Part shown: piece after piece, positions 1-9,007 of the stretch
Layout: each line of letters begins with the position of its first letter
How positions within the stretch are numbered: position 1 is the stretch's first letter
Made by a program: the position numbers and the translations under genes
From: Stieleria mannarensis
Lineage (GTDB): Bacteria > Planctomycetota > Planctomycetia > Pirellulales > Pirellulaceae
Assembly (NCBI RefSeq): GCF_014154935.1
Contig: NZ_JACEHH010000001.1
Span: forward strand, 1 to 64,000
Reading direction: 5' to 3'
DNA: 64,000 nt
The notes under the pieces: model-generated
Told to the model about the DNA's origin: nothing
What the model saw: the letters and a program-made list of their open reading frames with translations, nothing else
Database searches by the model: none

Positions 1-94
1 TGAATCACCGACAGGCTCCCCGGCAGTCACGGGCCACTCGGCACCGCTCCATCGCGACTTACTGGACGAAGCCGGCCTCTCACTCTCTTCAATC

Positions 95-180
95 GTTTTT
101 TGGCTTTCGCCGATTTCGGACTGACGCCGTCACCCGTGACCGTCCGGTGGCAGTCCGAGAGAAGGCGAGAGTCAAAAAAC
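95..180. repeat. Long imperfect palindrome (hairpin)
   Basis: The arms, about 95-129 and 144-180, pair almost completely. Each outer end is a T6/A6 tract and the centre is GTCACCCGTGAC. The T-tract precedes the stem and the A-tract follows it on the plus strand, the reverse of an intrinsic terminator. It lies about 600 bp upstream of a recombinase remnant. The rest of 1-490 shows no convincing gene, only two to three copies of TGCTCCC near 305-325. Confidence 0.6.
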
Positions 181-490
181 CAAGGTGCGATCGTTAACAG
201 AGCGTGCGTAGACTTTAACGATTGATGGCGAAGCGTTTTTCTACTTTTGCAGCGGTTGGCCGATTGCCCTGTTGACAGCCAGGCGGAGCTGTCGCGTCAT
301 CGAGGTGCTCCCTGCTCCCTGCTCATTGAACTTGATCACCACCGCCACCGATCAAGGCTGCCGCTATCGATGACAACCGAGGGACACGCAGCGCAGCCGG
401 CCGGATCGCAAAGCCCACGCGACTCCGCCGGCATGGATCTTTTCCCACGCGACCGCGCGATAGCAACGTTCCCAACTCAAGGTCAACACG

Positions 491-649
491 ATGGCTTCGA
501 CGTTACAAACCCAAGTTCAAAGCTACATCGCTCACCTTCAAGCCGCTTCCGATTCAAGCAGGTCGTTGCACCACAACGACCTAACCGCTCTGGCGTCAAA
601 CCTGATGCCAATACTTCGCAATGCCCGCTTAATCAGAGCCTGGCCATAG
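491..649 (+). CDS. Small hypothetical protein (52 aa)
   Basis: An ATG at 491 opens 52 codons ending in TAG at 647-649, with a weak AAGG about 10 nt upstream. The product (start MASTLQTQVQSYIAHL) looks helical and has no motif I recognise. It precedes the recombinase fragment on the same strand and could be a mobile-element companion gene or a decayed N-terminus. Existence as a real gene is uncertain. Confidence 0.25.
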   Translation: MASTLQTQVQSYIAHLQAASDSSRSLHHNDLTALASNLMPILRNARLIRAWP

Positions 650-773
650 GCGCATCGACGCGTCAGTGATGCCGCGTTCTTTGGTCGAGTGTCGTTCACG
701 CGGCCGCTTCCACCCCGTCCGCTGATCCGGGATACCGGTGTGGGCGGACACAACCCCAAGGAAATTCAAAACG

Positions 774-1064
774 ATGTCCAATTCACCTACTCGATCCGTC
801 CTGCTATCCCGTTACTTCACCCACTTGCGAATGAACAACTGGTCCCCGATGGCGATCTCCCGTCGCGATTACGCTCTTGGCAAGTTTATCGTCTGGTGCA
901 GCGATCGCGACATCGACAACGTCGCAGAGATCACAACCGAGGCGTTGTTCGGGTATCGTCGTTGGCTTTACCATCATCACAGCGTGAAGTCCACAACCGC
1001 ACTCACTCGGGTGCGGGAGATGGCGAACCGGGCACGTAATGATCATCGGCCCCTGATCGATTAG
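774..1064 (+). pseudogene. Truncated tyrosine recombinase (N-terminal core-binding part)
   Basis: An ATG at 774, preceded by AAGGAA at 759-764, encodes 96 residues. The first ~75 resemble the SAM-like core-binding domain of XerC/XerD-type integrases: a helical start, then ISRRDYALGKFIVWC, ITTEAL and YRRWLYHHH, the usual pattern before the catalytic domain in planctomycete recombinases. Similarity stops after that and the frame closes at 1064. The catalytic Arg-His-Arg-Tyr domain is absent, so it cannot recombine DNA alone. It is best read as the remnant of an integrated element, with the adjacent toxin-antitoxin pair as possible cargo. Confidence 0.55.
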
Positions 1065-1125
1065 AATAGGAATAGGCGGTTGCTCTTTCGCACGCTCCGT
1101 TCAGACAATCCCCCAAGGCCCATCG

Positions 1126-1353
1126 ATGGAACCACATCAACTCACCGAAGCTGCGCTGTCACTTCCCGAACCTCAGAGAATCGAGTTGGCGGCTTCACTC
1201 ATTTATAGTCTGGAACCGACGCCAGACCCAAACGCCGATGCTGCTTGGGCAGATGAGATCAACCGTCGACTCATTTCAATTGACGAGGGGAAGGTTAGCC
1301 TGCTTCCATCAGAAGACGTGCTGGCAGAAATGAAACAACGTCGAAATGGCTGA
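1126..1353 (+). CDS. Antitoxin of a type II toxin-antitoxin module (addiction module component family)
   Basis: A 75-residue acidic protein with the pattern of the short addiction-module component family: a helical head (LTEAALSLPEPQRIELAASLI), an Asp/Ala-rich hinge, a W-x-x-E-I-x-R segment and a C-terminal arm. Family members bind and neutralise a RelE/ParE-type toxin and usually repress their own promoter. The last codons overlap the next gene by 8 bp, so the pair should be translationally coupled, antitoxin first. AAGG lies 10 nt before the ATG. Confidence 0.8.
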   Translation: MEPHQLTEAALSLPEPQRIELAASLIYSLEPTPDPNADAAWADEINRRLISIDEGKVSLLPSEDVLAEMKQRRNG

Positions 1354-1645
1354 GTTGCCAACTAAATTTCACCCTGACGCGCGACTTGAAGCACTCGCGG
1401 CGCACGATCGCTACGCCGAAAAGAGCAGTGTACTTGGTGAAGCGTTTGAAACCGAGTTGTCCAAGGCAATTGAAGCCATCAGTGCTAACCCGGAAATGTG
1501 GGCAAGTTATCTCTTTGGGACTCAGCGATATCTAATGCGCCGATTCCCGTTCGTTGTCGTGTATCGACGACGGAGCGAATCCATAGAGATCATCGCGGTT
1601 GCCCATGGTCACCAAAAGCCTGGCTACTGGAATAAACGATCGTAG
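1346..1645 (+). CDS. RelE/ParE-family toxin
   Basis: A 99-residue basic protein with the RelE/ParE layout: an N-terminal helix pair (ARLEALAAHDRYAEKS), a middle helix with A-I-x-x-I-x-x-N-P, then strands ending RRFPFVVVYRR and IIAVAHGHQKPGYW. That C-terminal block (R-x-F-P-F-x-V-x-Y, then A-H-x-x-x-x-P-x-Y-W) is typical of the ParE/RelE superfamily. Members cleave ribosome-bound mRNA or poison gyrase; the sequence does not say which. It starts inside the antitoxin gene (8 bp overlap), and a recombinase remnant lies just upstream, which fits arrival on a mobile element. Confidence 0.82.
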   Translation: MAELPTKFHPDARLEALAAHDRYAEKSSVLGEAFETELSKAIEAISANPEMWASYLFGTQRYLMRRFPFVVVYRRRSESIEIIAVAHGHQKPGYWNKRS

Positions 1646-1786
1646 CGACTCCGGCGACCCATCGGGGCACACGAAGCTTTTTCCGTGCAGGGCGACATTG
1701 CGCAGGCTGTGATTGCACTGCAATTGCAGGATGCCCGTCGACTGAAACCCGTCGGTGACCGGATGTCAGTCGAAGAACGATGGCAG

Positions 1787-1835
1787 GAAGCGGGGAGAAA
1801 GAGGGGGAGTTGGGAGTGGGGGAGAATGGGGAGAT
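1787..1835. repeat. Purine-rich word-repeat patch
   Basis: A G/A-only stretch (GGGGAGAAAGAGGGGGAG, then GTTGGGAGTGGGGG) between the toxin and the stop of the redoxin gene. It shares words with patches near 10740-10797 and 46020-46080. The remainder of 1646-1890 shows no gene. Confidence 0.5.
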
Positions 1836-1890
1836 TGTGTGGGTATGCCCATAGCGGTGGTGCGATCGTCTGGAATTTCGCCTGCTAATC

Positions 1891-3771
1891 TTACTGCGCA
1901 TCAGCGATGTAGCGGCGTTGGTGGTCCATCAATTCGCTCAGTTCGTCCATGGTTTCGCAGGTGCATTGGAAGGTGCACAGCAGCATTTCGTCGGTCGAAT
2001 CCTCGCCCCAACGGACGGTCACCGGCGGCGAGTTGGGGTTGAGCGGGTTGTCCGACGAATTGTCAAACCAGGCGTCAACGATGATCTGGGTGCCTGCGGG
2101 CAGGATGATCGGTTTGGCGAATGAGTATTGTCCTTGCCAATTGAAGTCCCAGTCTTTGATCCACAACAGCGGTTTGCTGCGGCCATCGGGTGCTTTCGCC
2201 CAAACCTTCACTTCGCTGCCGAGCATGTGCATGTGGGGGACCAGATCCAGAAACATCGTCTGGACCGGCAGCGTGTACGTTGCCCGCTCGTGGTGATGCG
2301 AGGCTCCCGCAGGAATCTCGATGTCCTTGTTGCCCACCTGGACTTCGACGACCAGCTGGCGGGCTGATCGGTGGGCGAAGTAGAGCCCGATCTTGGACCG
2401 GTCCCGTTCGACTTTTCCCGTCGTCACGTAGTGGATTTCCGCCACGATGTCGCTGCCCTTTTGCACCAGTCGCCCCATCCCCCGGGGCAGCTTGCGTGGC
2501 GTCATCCCGGGAAACCAACTGGTCAGGGTGCCTTGCGATTCAAATTGTGGCCCGCCGAAACCGCTGTACCCTGGTTCCGGGTCCGCTTCGTCGAGTTTTC
2601 GTCCGGCGCGTCGAGTGTCCAAATAGAAACTCGCGTGATGAACCGCTTGCGGCGTCCCGGGGTGAAAGTCGATGGCGGTGATCAGCCGGTCGTCGCTCAG
2701 CCGCGAGGGGATGACAAAGTACTGGCGGATATCGGGGCCACTGGCGGGAACGGTGAACACGTCCTGCATCTCCAGAATTAAATCCGGTTCGCCCAACTTC
2801 CATCCTTTGACGTGTCGGATCGGAGGCGGGAGGTCGGCCGGGTCGCCTTGGGGTTTGCCCGATTCGACCCAGGCCTCGATCAGGTCGATTTGATGATCAC
2901 TTAGCCGCATCTCGTCGCGGAGACGCGTGAACCCCGGCGCGGGTTTCCATGGCGGCATGTAGCGGTCTCGGGTGACTTCGACGATTTGATTGGCGTGGCC
3001 GCTGACGTCGTCGTAGGTCAACAGCGGAAACGGCGCCGACTGGTTTTCGCGGTGACAGGACGAGCAATGTGTCTGGATGATCGGCGCGATGTCGCGGGTG
3101 TAGGTGACGCTGCCTTCGCGAGTCTTATTGGGCGGTTGTTCCAAGCGACAGCCGATCGGTTGGGTCGATGGGACGAGGATCGGTGTGCCCTCGATCGCTG
3201 ATCGAATGGCGTCGTCCAGGTACTCGGTTTCCGCCGTTTCTTTTTTGCGGCCCAATTGCACATAACGGTCGTCGATGGCTCCGCTGTAGATGACTCGACC
3301 ACGCTGGTTGATGACAAAGGTTTGTGGCGTGTGCGTGGGAGCGAGTGCGAGCCGCAATTCACCGGATCCATCAAACAAAACGGGAAAGCGGACCTTGTAC
3401 GTGTCGCGATGGGCGATCGCATCGGCACGCGTCACCGACGGATCAGACACCACGCCGTAGAATTCCACACCGCTGCGGCGGTACCGTGACGACATCTCAT
3501 TGAGCCGCGGTAGGTAACCGTTGCTGATCGGGCATTGTGTCGACATGAAGGTGACGACGACGGCTTTGGTGTCGCCCCGTTCGCCCAGACGACGCAGTCG
3601 TCCATCCAGGTCAATGCCCTTGAGCCGGCCGGCCGACCGCGTGTCCCCGGCGACGGCGGATCCGCAGTCGACTCCGCTTAGCAGATAGACAATCGCAAGC
3701 GTCGCGGCGATCGCCACTGGAAAATAAGCGAAACCGGCGGGGCCTTTCGTTGTGTGGACGATGGCTGACAT
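1891..3771 (-). CDS. Redoxin / cytochrome c / copper monooxygenase-like fusion protein
   Basis: The protein has 626 residues. An N-terminal hydrophobic segment (~14-34) indicates export or anchoring. Residues ~45-200 form an AhpC/TSA-like redoxin domain with a single Cys80 (STQCPISNG). CSSCH at 236-240 is one heme c site. Residues ~330-600 resemble peptidylglycine/dopamine beta-monooxygenase: HH at 378-379, H447, HMHM at 513-516 and Met595 match the order of the two copper sites. The combination suggests a periplasmic redox enzyme; the substrate is unknown. A paralogue lies at 35693-37651 on the other strand. The operon context is empty: it stands alone between the toxin gene and the efflux genes. 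Confidence 0.75.
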   Translation of the reverse strand: MSAIVHTTKGPAGFAYFPVAIAATLAIVYLLSGVDCGSAVAGDTRSAGRLKGIDLDGRLRRLGERGDTKAVVVTFMSTQCPISNGYLPRLNEMSSRYRRSGVEFYGVVSDPSVTRADAIAHRDTYKVRFPVLFDGSGELRLALAPTHTPQTFVINQRGRVIYSGAIDDRYVQLGRKKETAETEYLDDAIRSAIEGTPILVPSTQPIGCRLEQPPNKTREGSVTYTRDIAPIIQTHCSSCHRENQSAPFPLLTYDDVSGHANQIVEVTRDRYMPPWKPAPGFTRLRDEMRLSDHQIDLIEAWVESGKPQGDPADLPPPIRHVKGWKLGEPDLILEMQDVFTVPASGPDIRQYFVIPSRLSDDRLITAIDFHPGTPQAVHHASFYLDTRRAGRKLDEADPEPGYSGFGGPQFESQGTLTSWFPGMTPRKLPRGMGRLVQKGSDIVAEIHYVTTGKVERDRSKIGLYFAHRSARQLVVEVQVGNKDIEIPAGASHHHERATYTLPVQTMFLDLVPHMHMLGSEVKVWAKAPDGRSKPLLWIKDWDFNWQGQYSFAKPIILPAGTQIIVDAWFDNSSDNPLNPNSPPVTVRWGEDSTDEMLLCTFQCTCETMDELSELMDHQRRYIADAQ

Positions 3772-4142
3772 TCCGTTTGAATAGTGCCCCGACGCGACGA
3801 TTCGACGCGACGGGTAAGAAGAGGGGTAAGCGCACTATACGCTTTCCTCGGGGGCACTCGCAACAATTTCGTGCTCGGATGCAGCGTCGATCTCGTGATT
3901 GAGGTTGCGGAAAACAGGCCAGAAGATTTCGGGGGTAAGAAAATGGTGGAATGCAGTTTCAAACCGGAGCAGCCAATTTTCCTACCTCCAAAATCTTCCT
4001 ACCTCGCGATCCAGCGGGTGGCAGGCAGGGGAGGGATGGCAGAATGATTCGGGGCAGAATGATGGGGTGTTCGCCGGCGGACGCCGAACGGTGACCGCCA
4101 AGAAACTGGATTGAAGAGGCCCCACATCGACAGGCTGGAAGC
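3772..4142. other. Intergenic region with word repeats; no gene seen
   Basis: This holds purine-rich words: GGGGGTAAGAAAATGG at 3931-3946, a CCTACCTCCAAAATCTTCC block at 3981-4006 that matches 34304-34325 in reverse complement, and two 15-bp units beginning GGCAGAATGAT at 4038-4067. A repeat arm begins at 4129 and supplies the final codons and stop of the efflux permease. No tRNA or supported ORF was found. Confidence 0.55.
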
Positions 4143-4153
4143 CTATCCCACTT
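4129..4153. repeat. Dispersed GGGATAGGCTTCCAGCC repeat (single arm)
   Basis: One arm of the palindromic family also seen at 7323, 13593, 35580, 37656 and 50748. It overlaps the 3-prime end of the efflux permease gene, so the last residues (QVG) and the TAG stop come from the repeat. Confidence 0.75.
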
Positions 4154-7100
4154 GGGAGGCGGTGGCGGAGTTGCGGTGCACGAGGGAGTAGACACAGGGG
4201 ACCAGGACCAATGTCAACAGCGTGCTAGCAATCATGCCGCCCATCAGGGCTCGGGCCAGTGGGATCATCGCCTCGTTGCCGGGGGCCAGTTGGAACGACA
4301 GCGGCAACATCGATGCGACCAGCGTCAGCGAGGTCATCAGGATCGGTCGCAGACGGACGCCGGCTGCCGAAAGCGCCGCGTCGTGGGGCGACAGGCCATC
4401 GGCGCGACGGCGGTTGGCGAATTCGACCAACAGGATCGAGTTGTTCACCACGACGCCGATCATCATCAACGTCCCCATCAACGACTGGATGTTGATCGTC
4501 GTGCCGGTCAGGTACAACACCAACAACACACCGCCGATACCCAAGGGGACCGCCAGCATGATAATCAGCGGATCGGTGAATGAGCGGAACTGAGCCATCA
4601 GCACCAGGTAGACCAACAAGGTCGCGACCGCCAAGCCGACGCCCAACAGATTCATCCCGGACCGCATCTTCTCGACCGGGCCGCGGAGTGCGACGCTGAC
4701 GCCGTTTTCGAATTCCATCTCCGCCAGGACCGCTTCGATGTCCGCGGCGACCGAGCCGATGTCGCGGCCGGAAACGTTGACGTGGACGTCGTTGACGCGG
4801 GAGATATTGTAATGGGCAATCTCGCCGGGAATGTTGACGCGTTTGACCGTGGCGACGTTGGACAACGGAATCGTGATCGGGCCGCTGGGGGTGCTCAGCG
4901 ACAACGGGATGTTGCGGATTTCATCGAGCGATTCGAAGGTGTTGTTCTCGTATTGCACGCCCATGAAGAAGTCGACGCCGGTCTTGGGGTCGATCCAAAT
5001 CGTCGGCGCGTAACCGACGCTGGATCCGAGCGCGGTCAACACCGTCTGGGCGACTTCTTCTTGGTCCAGTCCCAGGTACTTGGCGCGGGTTCGATCGACT
5101 TGCACATCGAATTGTGGGTAGTCCAGCGACTGTGCGATTTGGACGTCTTCGGTGCCCGCGATCGGACGAATGGCCTGGACGATTCGCTCGGCGGCGTCGC
5201 GGCATTGCCCCAGCGTCCCTGCAGAAACCTGGACACTGATCGGCGTCGGCACCCCTTCGTTGAGCGCCATGTTGACGATGCCGCCGGAGACGAACAGGAA
5301 TTCTTCGAGCGGATAGTCGGCCGCCAGCTTTTCGCGCAGCTGGTTGATGTACGTCTTCGTGCTGGTCGATCGGCCGTCCTGTTTCAAGTTCACGATCAGG
5401 TAGGCGGTGTCGGGGCCGGAGTTGGAACTGAGCACGGTGGAGAACCCGGCGCCTTTGCCGACCGGCAGTCCGATGTTGGCGATCAGCGTTTCGATCTCAT
5501 CTTCGGGGATCACCTCTTTGATGGTGTCTTCGATCCGGGCGACCAGTTTTTCGGTTTCGACCAGTTCGGTCCCCGGCAACGTTTTCAGCCGCAGCTCGAA
5601 GGATCCCGAATCGACGCTGGGAAACAGTTCGGTTCCGATCCGCGGCCACAACAGAAACGTCGCACCAACGGCGACGACGATGGCCAGGGCGCTGACCGCG
5701 GGGACTTTCATCGCGGCCCCAAGCAGTCGGCCGTACAGACCTCGGGGCATCGTGTCACCACGGTCTTCATCGCTCGGCGTGTGTCCGACCTTTTCGCGGA
5801 TGAAGGTCGCACAGAAAGCTGGCACGACGGTCAACGCCAAAATGTACGACGCGCCGATCGTGAATGTGGCGGCCAGTGACAGCGGCGTGAACAGGTACTT
5901 GATCATCCCGGTCAGGAACACGGCCGGCAGAAACACCGCGAGCGTGGTGACGGTGCCGGCCAGGATCGCGCCGGAAACTTCCGCCGTCCCGTCGCGGGCG
6001 GCATCGAAGGCGGATTTCCCCATGCGTTGGTGACGGATCACGTTCTCGACAACGACAATGCCCGCGTCGACGACCGTTCCGATCGCCAAGGCCAATCCGC
6101 CCAGGGTCATCACGTTAATCGTCTGGCCGCTGAATGCGAATCCGAGCGCCCCGATCAGAACCGCGAACAGGATGGTCGCGACGATGATCACCGTCGGCAG
6201 CAAGCGACGCAGGAAAACGATGACGACGATCGCCACCAACAGCGCGCCCAATGAAATCTGGGTCAACAGGTTGCTCATCGCCTTGCGAATGTAGCTGGAC
6301 TGGTCGGACACCAGCGTGACTTCGGTGGTTTCGGGGATGTCGCCCCGCTCTTTCATCTTGGGGATTTCGCTGCCGATGCCTTCATAGATTCGGTCAACGA
6401 CGGCGATGGTGTTTTCGCCGGGCTCTCGCAACAACGGGCAATACACGCTGCGTTTTCCGTTGACCCGAACGATGTTGTATTGCAGTGCCGCGTCATCAAC
6501 GACGCGGGCCACGTCTCGCACGAACACCGGGCGTTCGTCGCGGACGGTGATCGGAATCGCTTCGATTTCATCGATCGTCGGCAACGTGTTACGGGGATGG
6601 ATCTGATAGTCGGTGCCGCCCAGGCGTGCGGTCCCGGCAGCGAGGACGAGGTTTGATTTTCGCAGCGCGTCGACGACATCGGTCGCGCTGATGTGGTAGG
6701 CCTGCAGTTTGGCCGGATCGACGTACACCATCATCTGGCGAAACTTGCCGCCGAAGGGGTGTGGGATCTGAACGCCTTTCAATCCGCCCATCTTGTTCCG
6801 CACGGCGTAGTAGCCGATCGTATAAAGCTCGGATTCGCTCAGGCCTTCGCCGGAGATCGCTGCCAGCACGACGGGCAAGTTGGCCGGTTCGCTGCGCAGG
6901 GTGAACGGCCACTCGATGCCCGGCGGCAAGTGGAACATGTCACTGGCTTCCAAGTTGACGATGTCGTTCATCGCCGAACTGGCATCGGCACCGGGTTGAA
7001 AGAACACCTTGATGACGGCCGCGCCGGGAACCGTGCGCGATTCCTGGTGTTCGATTTTTCCGGCCAGGGTCAAAGCGCGTTCGACCCGCGACGTGACGGA

Positions 7101-7283
7101 TTTCTCCATGTCCATCGTCGGCAGGCCCGGGTACGAAAAGAAGCTGACGACGACTGGTTTTTTGAAGTCCGGCAAGATGTCGATCGTGATGCCGGGGATG
7201 ACCGCCGCGCCGAGCACGCACAGGGCGATCGAGCCGGCCAGAACGGCAAAGCGGTTGCGAAGTGAAAAGTGAATCAATCCCAT
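4143..7283 (-). CDS. RND-family efflux permease
   Basis: The 1046-residue protein has the classic RND plan: TM1 near 10-30, a large periplasmic loop, TM2-6 (~330-480), a second periplasmic loop, and TM7-12 (~860-1035). It acts as the inner-membrane proton-driven pump of a tripartite exporter. In TM4 the motif reads VVDAGIVVVEN, so the first Asp of the AcrB Asp pair is kept and the second is Ala, as in metal-type pumps; the TM10 Lys position is within VVVNNSILLVEF, so it is Asn. The substrate cannot be assigned. The adaptor gene lies just upstream on the same strand and the outer-membrane factor is divergent beyond it. The extreme C-terminus is supplied by a dispersed repeat. Confidence 0.92.
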   Translation of the reverse strand: MGLIHFSLRNRFAVLAGSIALCVLGAAVIPGITIDILPDFKKPVVVSFFSYPGLPTMDMEKSVTSRVERALTLAGKIEHQESRTVPGAAVIKVFFQPGADASSAMNDIVNLEASDMFHLPPGIEWPFTLRSEPANLPVVLAAISGEGLSESELYTIGYYAVRNKMGGLKGVQIPHPFGGKFRQMMVYVDPAKLQAYHISATDVVDALRKSNLVLAAGTARLGGTDYQIHPRNTLPTIDEIEAIPITVRDERPVFVRDVARVVDDAALQYNIVRVNGKRSVYCPLLREPGENTIAVVDRIYEGIGSEIPKMKERGDIPETTEVTLVSDQSSYIRKAMSNLLTQISLGALLVAIVVIVFLRRLLPTVIIVATILFAVLIGALGFAFSGQTINVMTLGGLALAIGTVVDAGIVVVENVIRHQRMGKSAFDAARDGTAEVSGAILAGTVTTLAVFLPAVFLTGMIKYLFTPLSLAATFTIGASYILALTVVPAFCATFIREKVGHTPSDEDRGDTMPRGLYGRLLGAAMKVPAVSALAIVVAVGATFLLWPRIGTELFPSVDSGSFELRLKTLPGTELVETEKLVARIEDTIKEVIPEDEIETLIANIGLPVGKGAGFSTVLSSNSGPDTAYLIVNLKQDGRSTSTKTYINQLREKLAADYPLEEFLFVSGGIVNMALNEGVPTPISVQVSAGTLGQCRDAAERIVQAIRPIAGTEDVQIAQSLDYPQFDVQVDRTRAKYLGLDQEEVAQTVLTALGSSVGYAPTIWIDPKTGVDFFMGVQYENNTFESLDEIRNIPLSLSTPSGPITIPLSNVATVKRVNIPGEIAHYNISRVNDVHVNVSGRDIGSVAADIEAVLAEMEFENGVSVALRGPVEKMRSGMNLLGVGLAVATLLVYLVLMAQFRSFTDPLIIMLAVPLGIGGVLLVLYLTGTTINIQSLMGTLMMIGVVVNNSILLVEFANRRRADGLSPHDAALSAAGVRLRPILMTSLTLVASMLPLSFQLAPGNEAMIPLARALMGGMIASTLLTLVLVPCVYSLVHRNSATASQVG

Positions 7284-7322
7284 CAGGGCAGTTCTCAGTT
7301 GTCAGTCTTGTGTGCGGTGAGT

Positions 7323-7383
7323 GTGGGATAGGCTTCCAGCCTGTCGATTCGCGTGAGATTGACAGGCTGGAAGCCTATCCCAC
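7323..7383. repeat. Perfect inverted repeat of the GGGATAGGCTTCCAGCC family
   Basis: Two 23-bp arms (7323-7345 and 7361-7383) are exact reverse complements around a 15-bp loop. It sits between adaptor and permease genes inside the efflux operon, where the RNA hairpin could affect processing or relative expression. Confidence 0.85.
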
Positions 7384-7403
7384 TTGCCGGGACGCCTGTC
7401 CCG

Positions 7404-8732
7404 CTAGTTGCCCAGGACGGAGACCTTTTGTCCGTCGGTGAAACGTTTCAGGTGGGCATCGATCACGCGCTGGCCGGGCAGCAATCCGGAGCGAACTTGG
7501 ATCGATTTGCCATCGTCGAGTCCGGTTTCGATCGCCGCGACGGTGACCGTGTCGTCTTGGCCGAGCACATAGACGTGGGCGGTGCCTTCTTCGCTGAAGC
7601 GGATCGCGCGGGAGGGCAACAGGTTGGCGGCCACTTTGGTGCCCAGTTTGATCGACGCCCGCCCGAACATGCCGGGCAACAGTTTCCCCTCGGCGTTCTC
7701 CAATTCGATTTCGACGATCATGGTCCGCGTGCTCGGATCCAGGCTTCCCGATCGCCGGGTAACGGCCGCCGTGATCGGCGGTTCGCCGGCGAACGTCGGG
7801 AAGGTCAACGTGACTTCGTCGCCGGGATTGAGGTGAGCCGCGTCGGTTTCGGGAACGGGAATGCGGACGCGGACCTTGTCGACTTGGCTGACGACGAACA
7901 GCGGCTTGGCGGACGCCTGGTCACCGCCGCTGCCGACCAGATCGCCGGGTTCGACGTTTCGCTGGGAGACGATGCCTGCCAGCGGCGCGCGAACGGTCGC
8001 GTAGTCGATCATCACTTGCAACTCTTCCAGTTCACGCTCGGCGATCATCGTTTCGGCTTGGGCGGCTTCCAAGTCGGCTTGGGCGGCGGCCTTCTGTGCT
8101 TCGGTCACCGCGACGTTCGCCTTGGCCGAATCGATCGCCGAGGCCACGGCTTGCTTGGCCGCACGCTCGCTGTCACGCTTCTTTCGCGATTCGTCCAACA
8201 TCCGGTCCTGCAACGATCCACGCTCGACCAGATCGCTGGTGCGATCGAATTCGGATTGGGCGGCGGCCAGAGAGGCGTCCACACGGCTCATTTCGCTCTC
8301 CGCTTCGGCCAGACGGGCTTGGGAGGAACGGACTTGAGCGTCGGCAAGATCGACACCGGCGGCCGCGCGTTTCTCCTCGGCCTTGAGTCGCGCGATGCGG
8401 GCCTGGATGATTTGGCGTTGTTTGTCCATTTCGGGAACATCGATTTGTGCCAAGACCTGGCCGGCTTGGACGACGTCGCCGATGTCCGCCTTTAGCTCGC
8501 TGACAAACCCCGACACCTTGGCGCGGATCTCCGAGCGATAGTAGGCATGAACCGACGCCGGTTGCGTGGTCGTCGGCTGGATCTCCGATTCGGTGACGGC
8601 GACGGTTCGCACCGCTACCAGACGATCAGCGTCGGCCTTTTGGGCGGCCGGGCCGGACGGTTGGCATCCGGAGAGCCACAACAAGGCTGCCGCAGCACCA
8701 AACGTGATTGCGTTGCCGAAACGAAGGGTCAT
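7404..8732 (-). CDS. RND efflux periplasmic adaptor (membrane fusion protein)
   Basis: A 442-residue HlyD/AcrA-type adaptor. It has an N-terminal signal with a lipobox-like LWLSGC, a lipoyl half-motif (YYRSEIRAKVSGFVSELKAD), a long alpha-helical hairpin rich in Ala/Glu/Gln (~105-235), the second lipoyl half (VRAPLAGIVSQRNVEPGDLV), then beta-barrel and membrane-proximal domains. It bridges the RND permease to the outer-membrane factor. It is upstream of the permease on the same strand, separated by about 120 bp that contains a perfect inverted repeat. The 275-bp gap to the divergent outer-membrane gene probably holds both promoters. Confidence 0.92.
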   Translation of the reverse strand: MTLRFGNAITFGAAAALLWLSGCQPSGPAAQKADADRLVAVRTVAVTESEIQPTTTQPASVHAYYRSEIRAKVSGFVSELKADIGDVVQAGQVLAQIDVPEMDKQRQIIQARIARLKAEEKRAAAGVDLADAQVRSSQARLAEAESEMSRVDASLAAAQSEFDRTSDLVERGSLQDRMLDESRKKRDSERAAKQAVASAIDSAKANVAVTEAQKAAAQADLEAAQAETMIAERELEELQVMIDYATVRAPLAGIVSQRNVEPGDLVGSGGDQASAKPLFVVSQVDKVRVRIPVPETDAAHLNPGDEVTLTFPTFAGEPPITAAVTRRSGSLDPSTRTMIVEIELENAEGKLLPGMFGRASIKLGTKVAANLLPSRAIRFSEEGTAHVYVLGQDDTVTVAAIETGLDDGKSIQVRSGLLPGQRVIDAHLKRFTDGQKVSVLGN

Positions 8733-9007
8733 CGAAGGTGGGTCCGTAAGTGGGAAGGGTTGGTTTTTGCCAGGGCGATCGGCACGACCGTCATAACCGC
8801 TACCGGTCGGTAACTCTGGCCGATGCTGCCAAGCATCATAGTTGTAACAACGGTTTTTTTCGCTTGGTCAACCCGCGGATTCCGAGAAACCAGCGGTTGC
8901 AGTCGTCATTGCCGGAGCCTTTGTTTGCCGAAGCATGATCGGCAGGACCGCTGCGTTTGGCGCAACGGTGACAACAAGATGGACGGACAAAACCGATAGG
9001 CGGCAGG

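Noticed and set aside
95-180. Intrinsic terminator or canonical integron attC
   Set aside because: The T-run precedes the stem on both strands rather than following it, and the GTTRRRY/RYYYAAC core pair expected of attC is not evident.
4782-5879. Plus-strand open frame of 365 codons
   Set aside because: Antisense to the RND permease and rich in Asp/Gln/Gly without any domain pattern.
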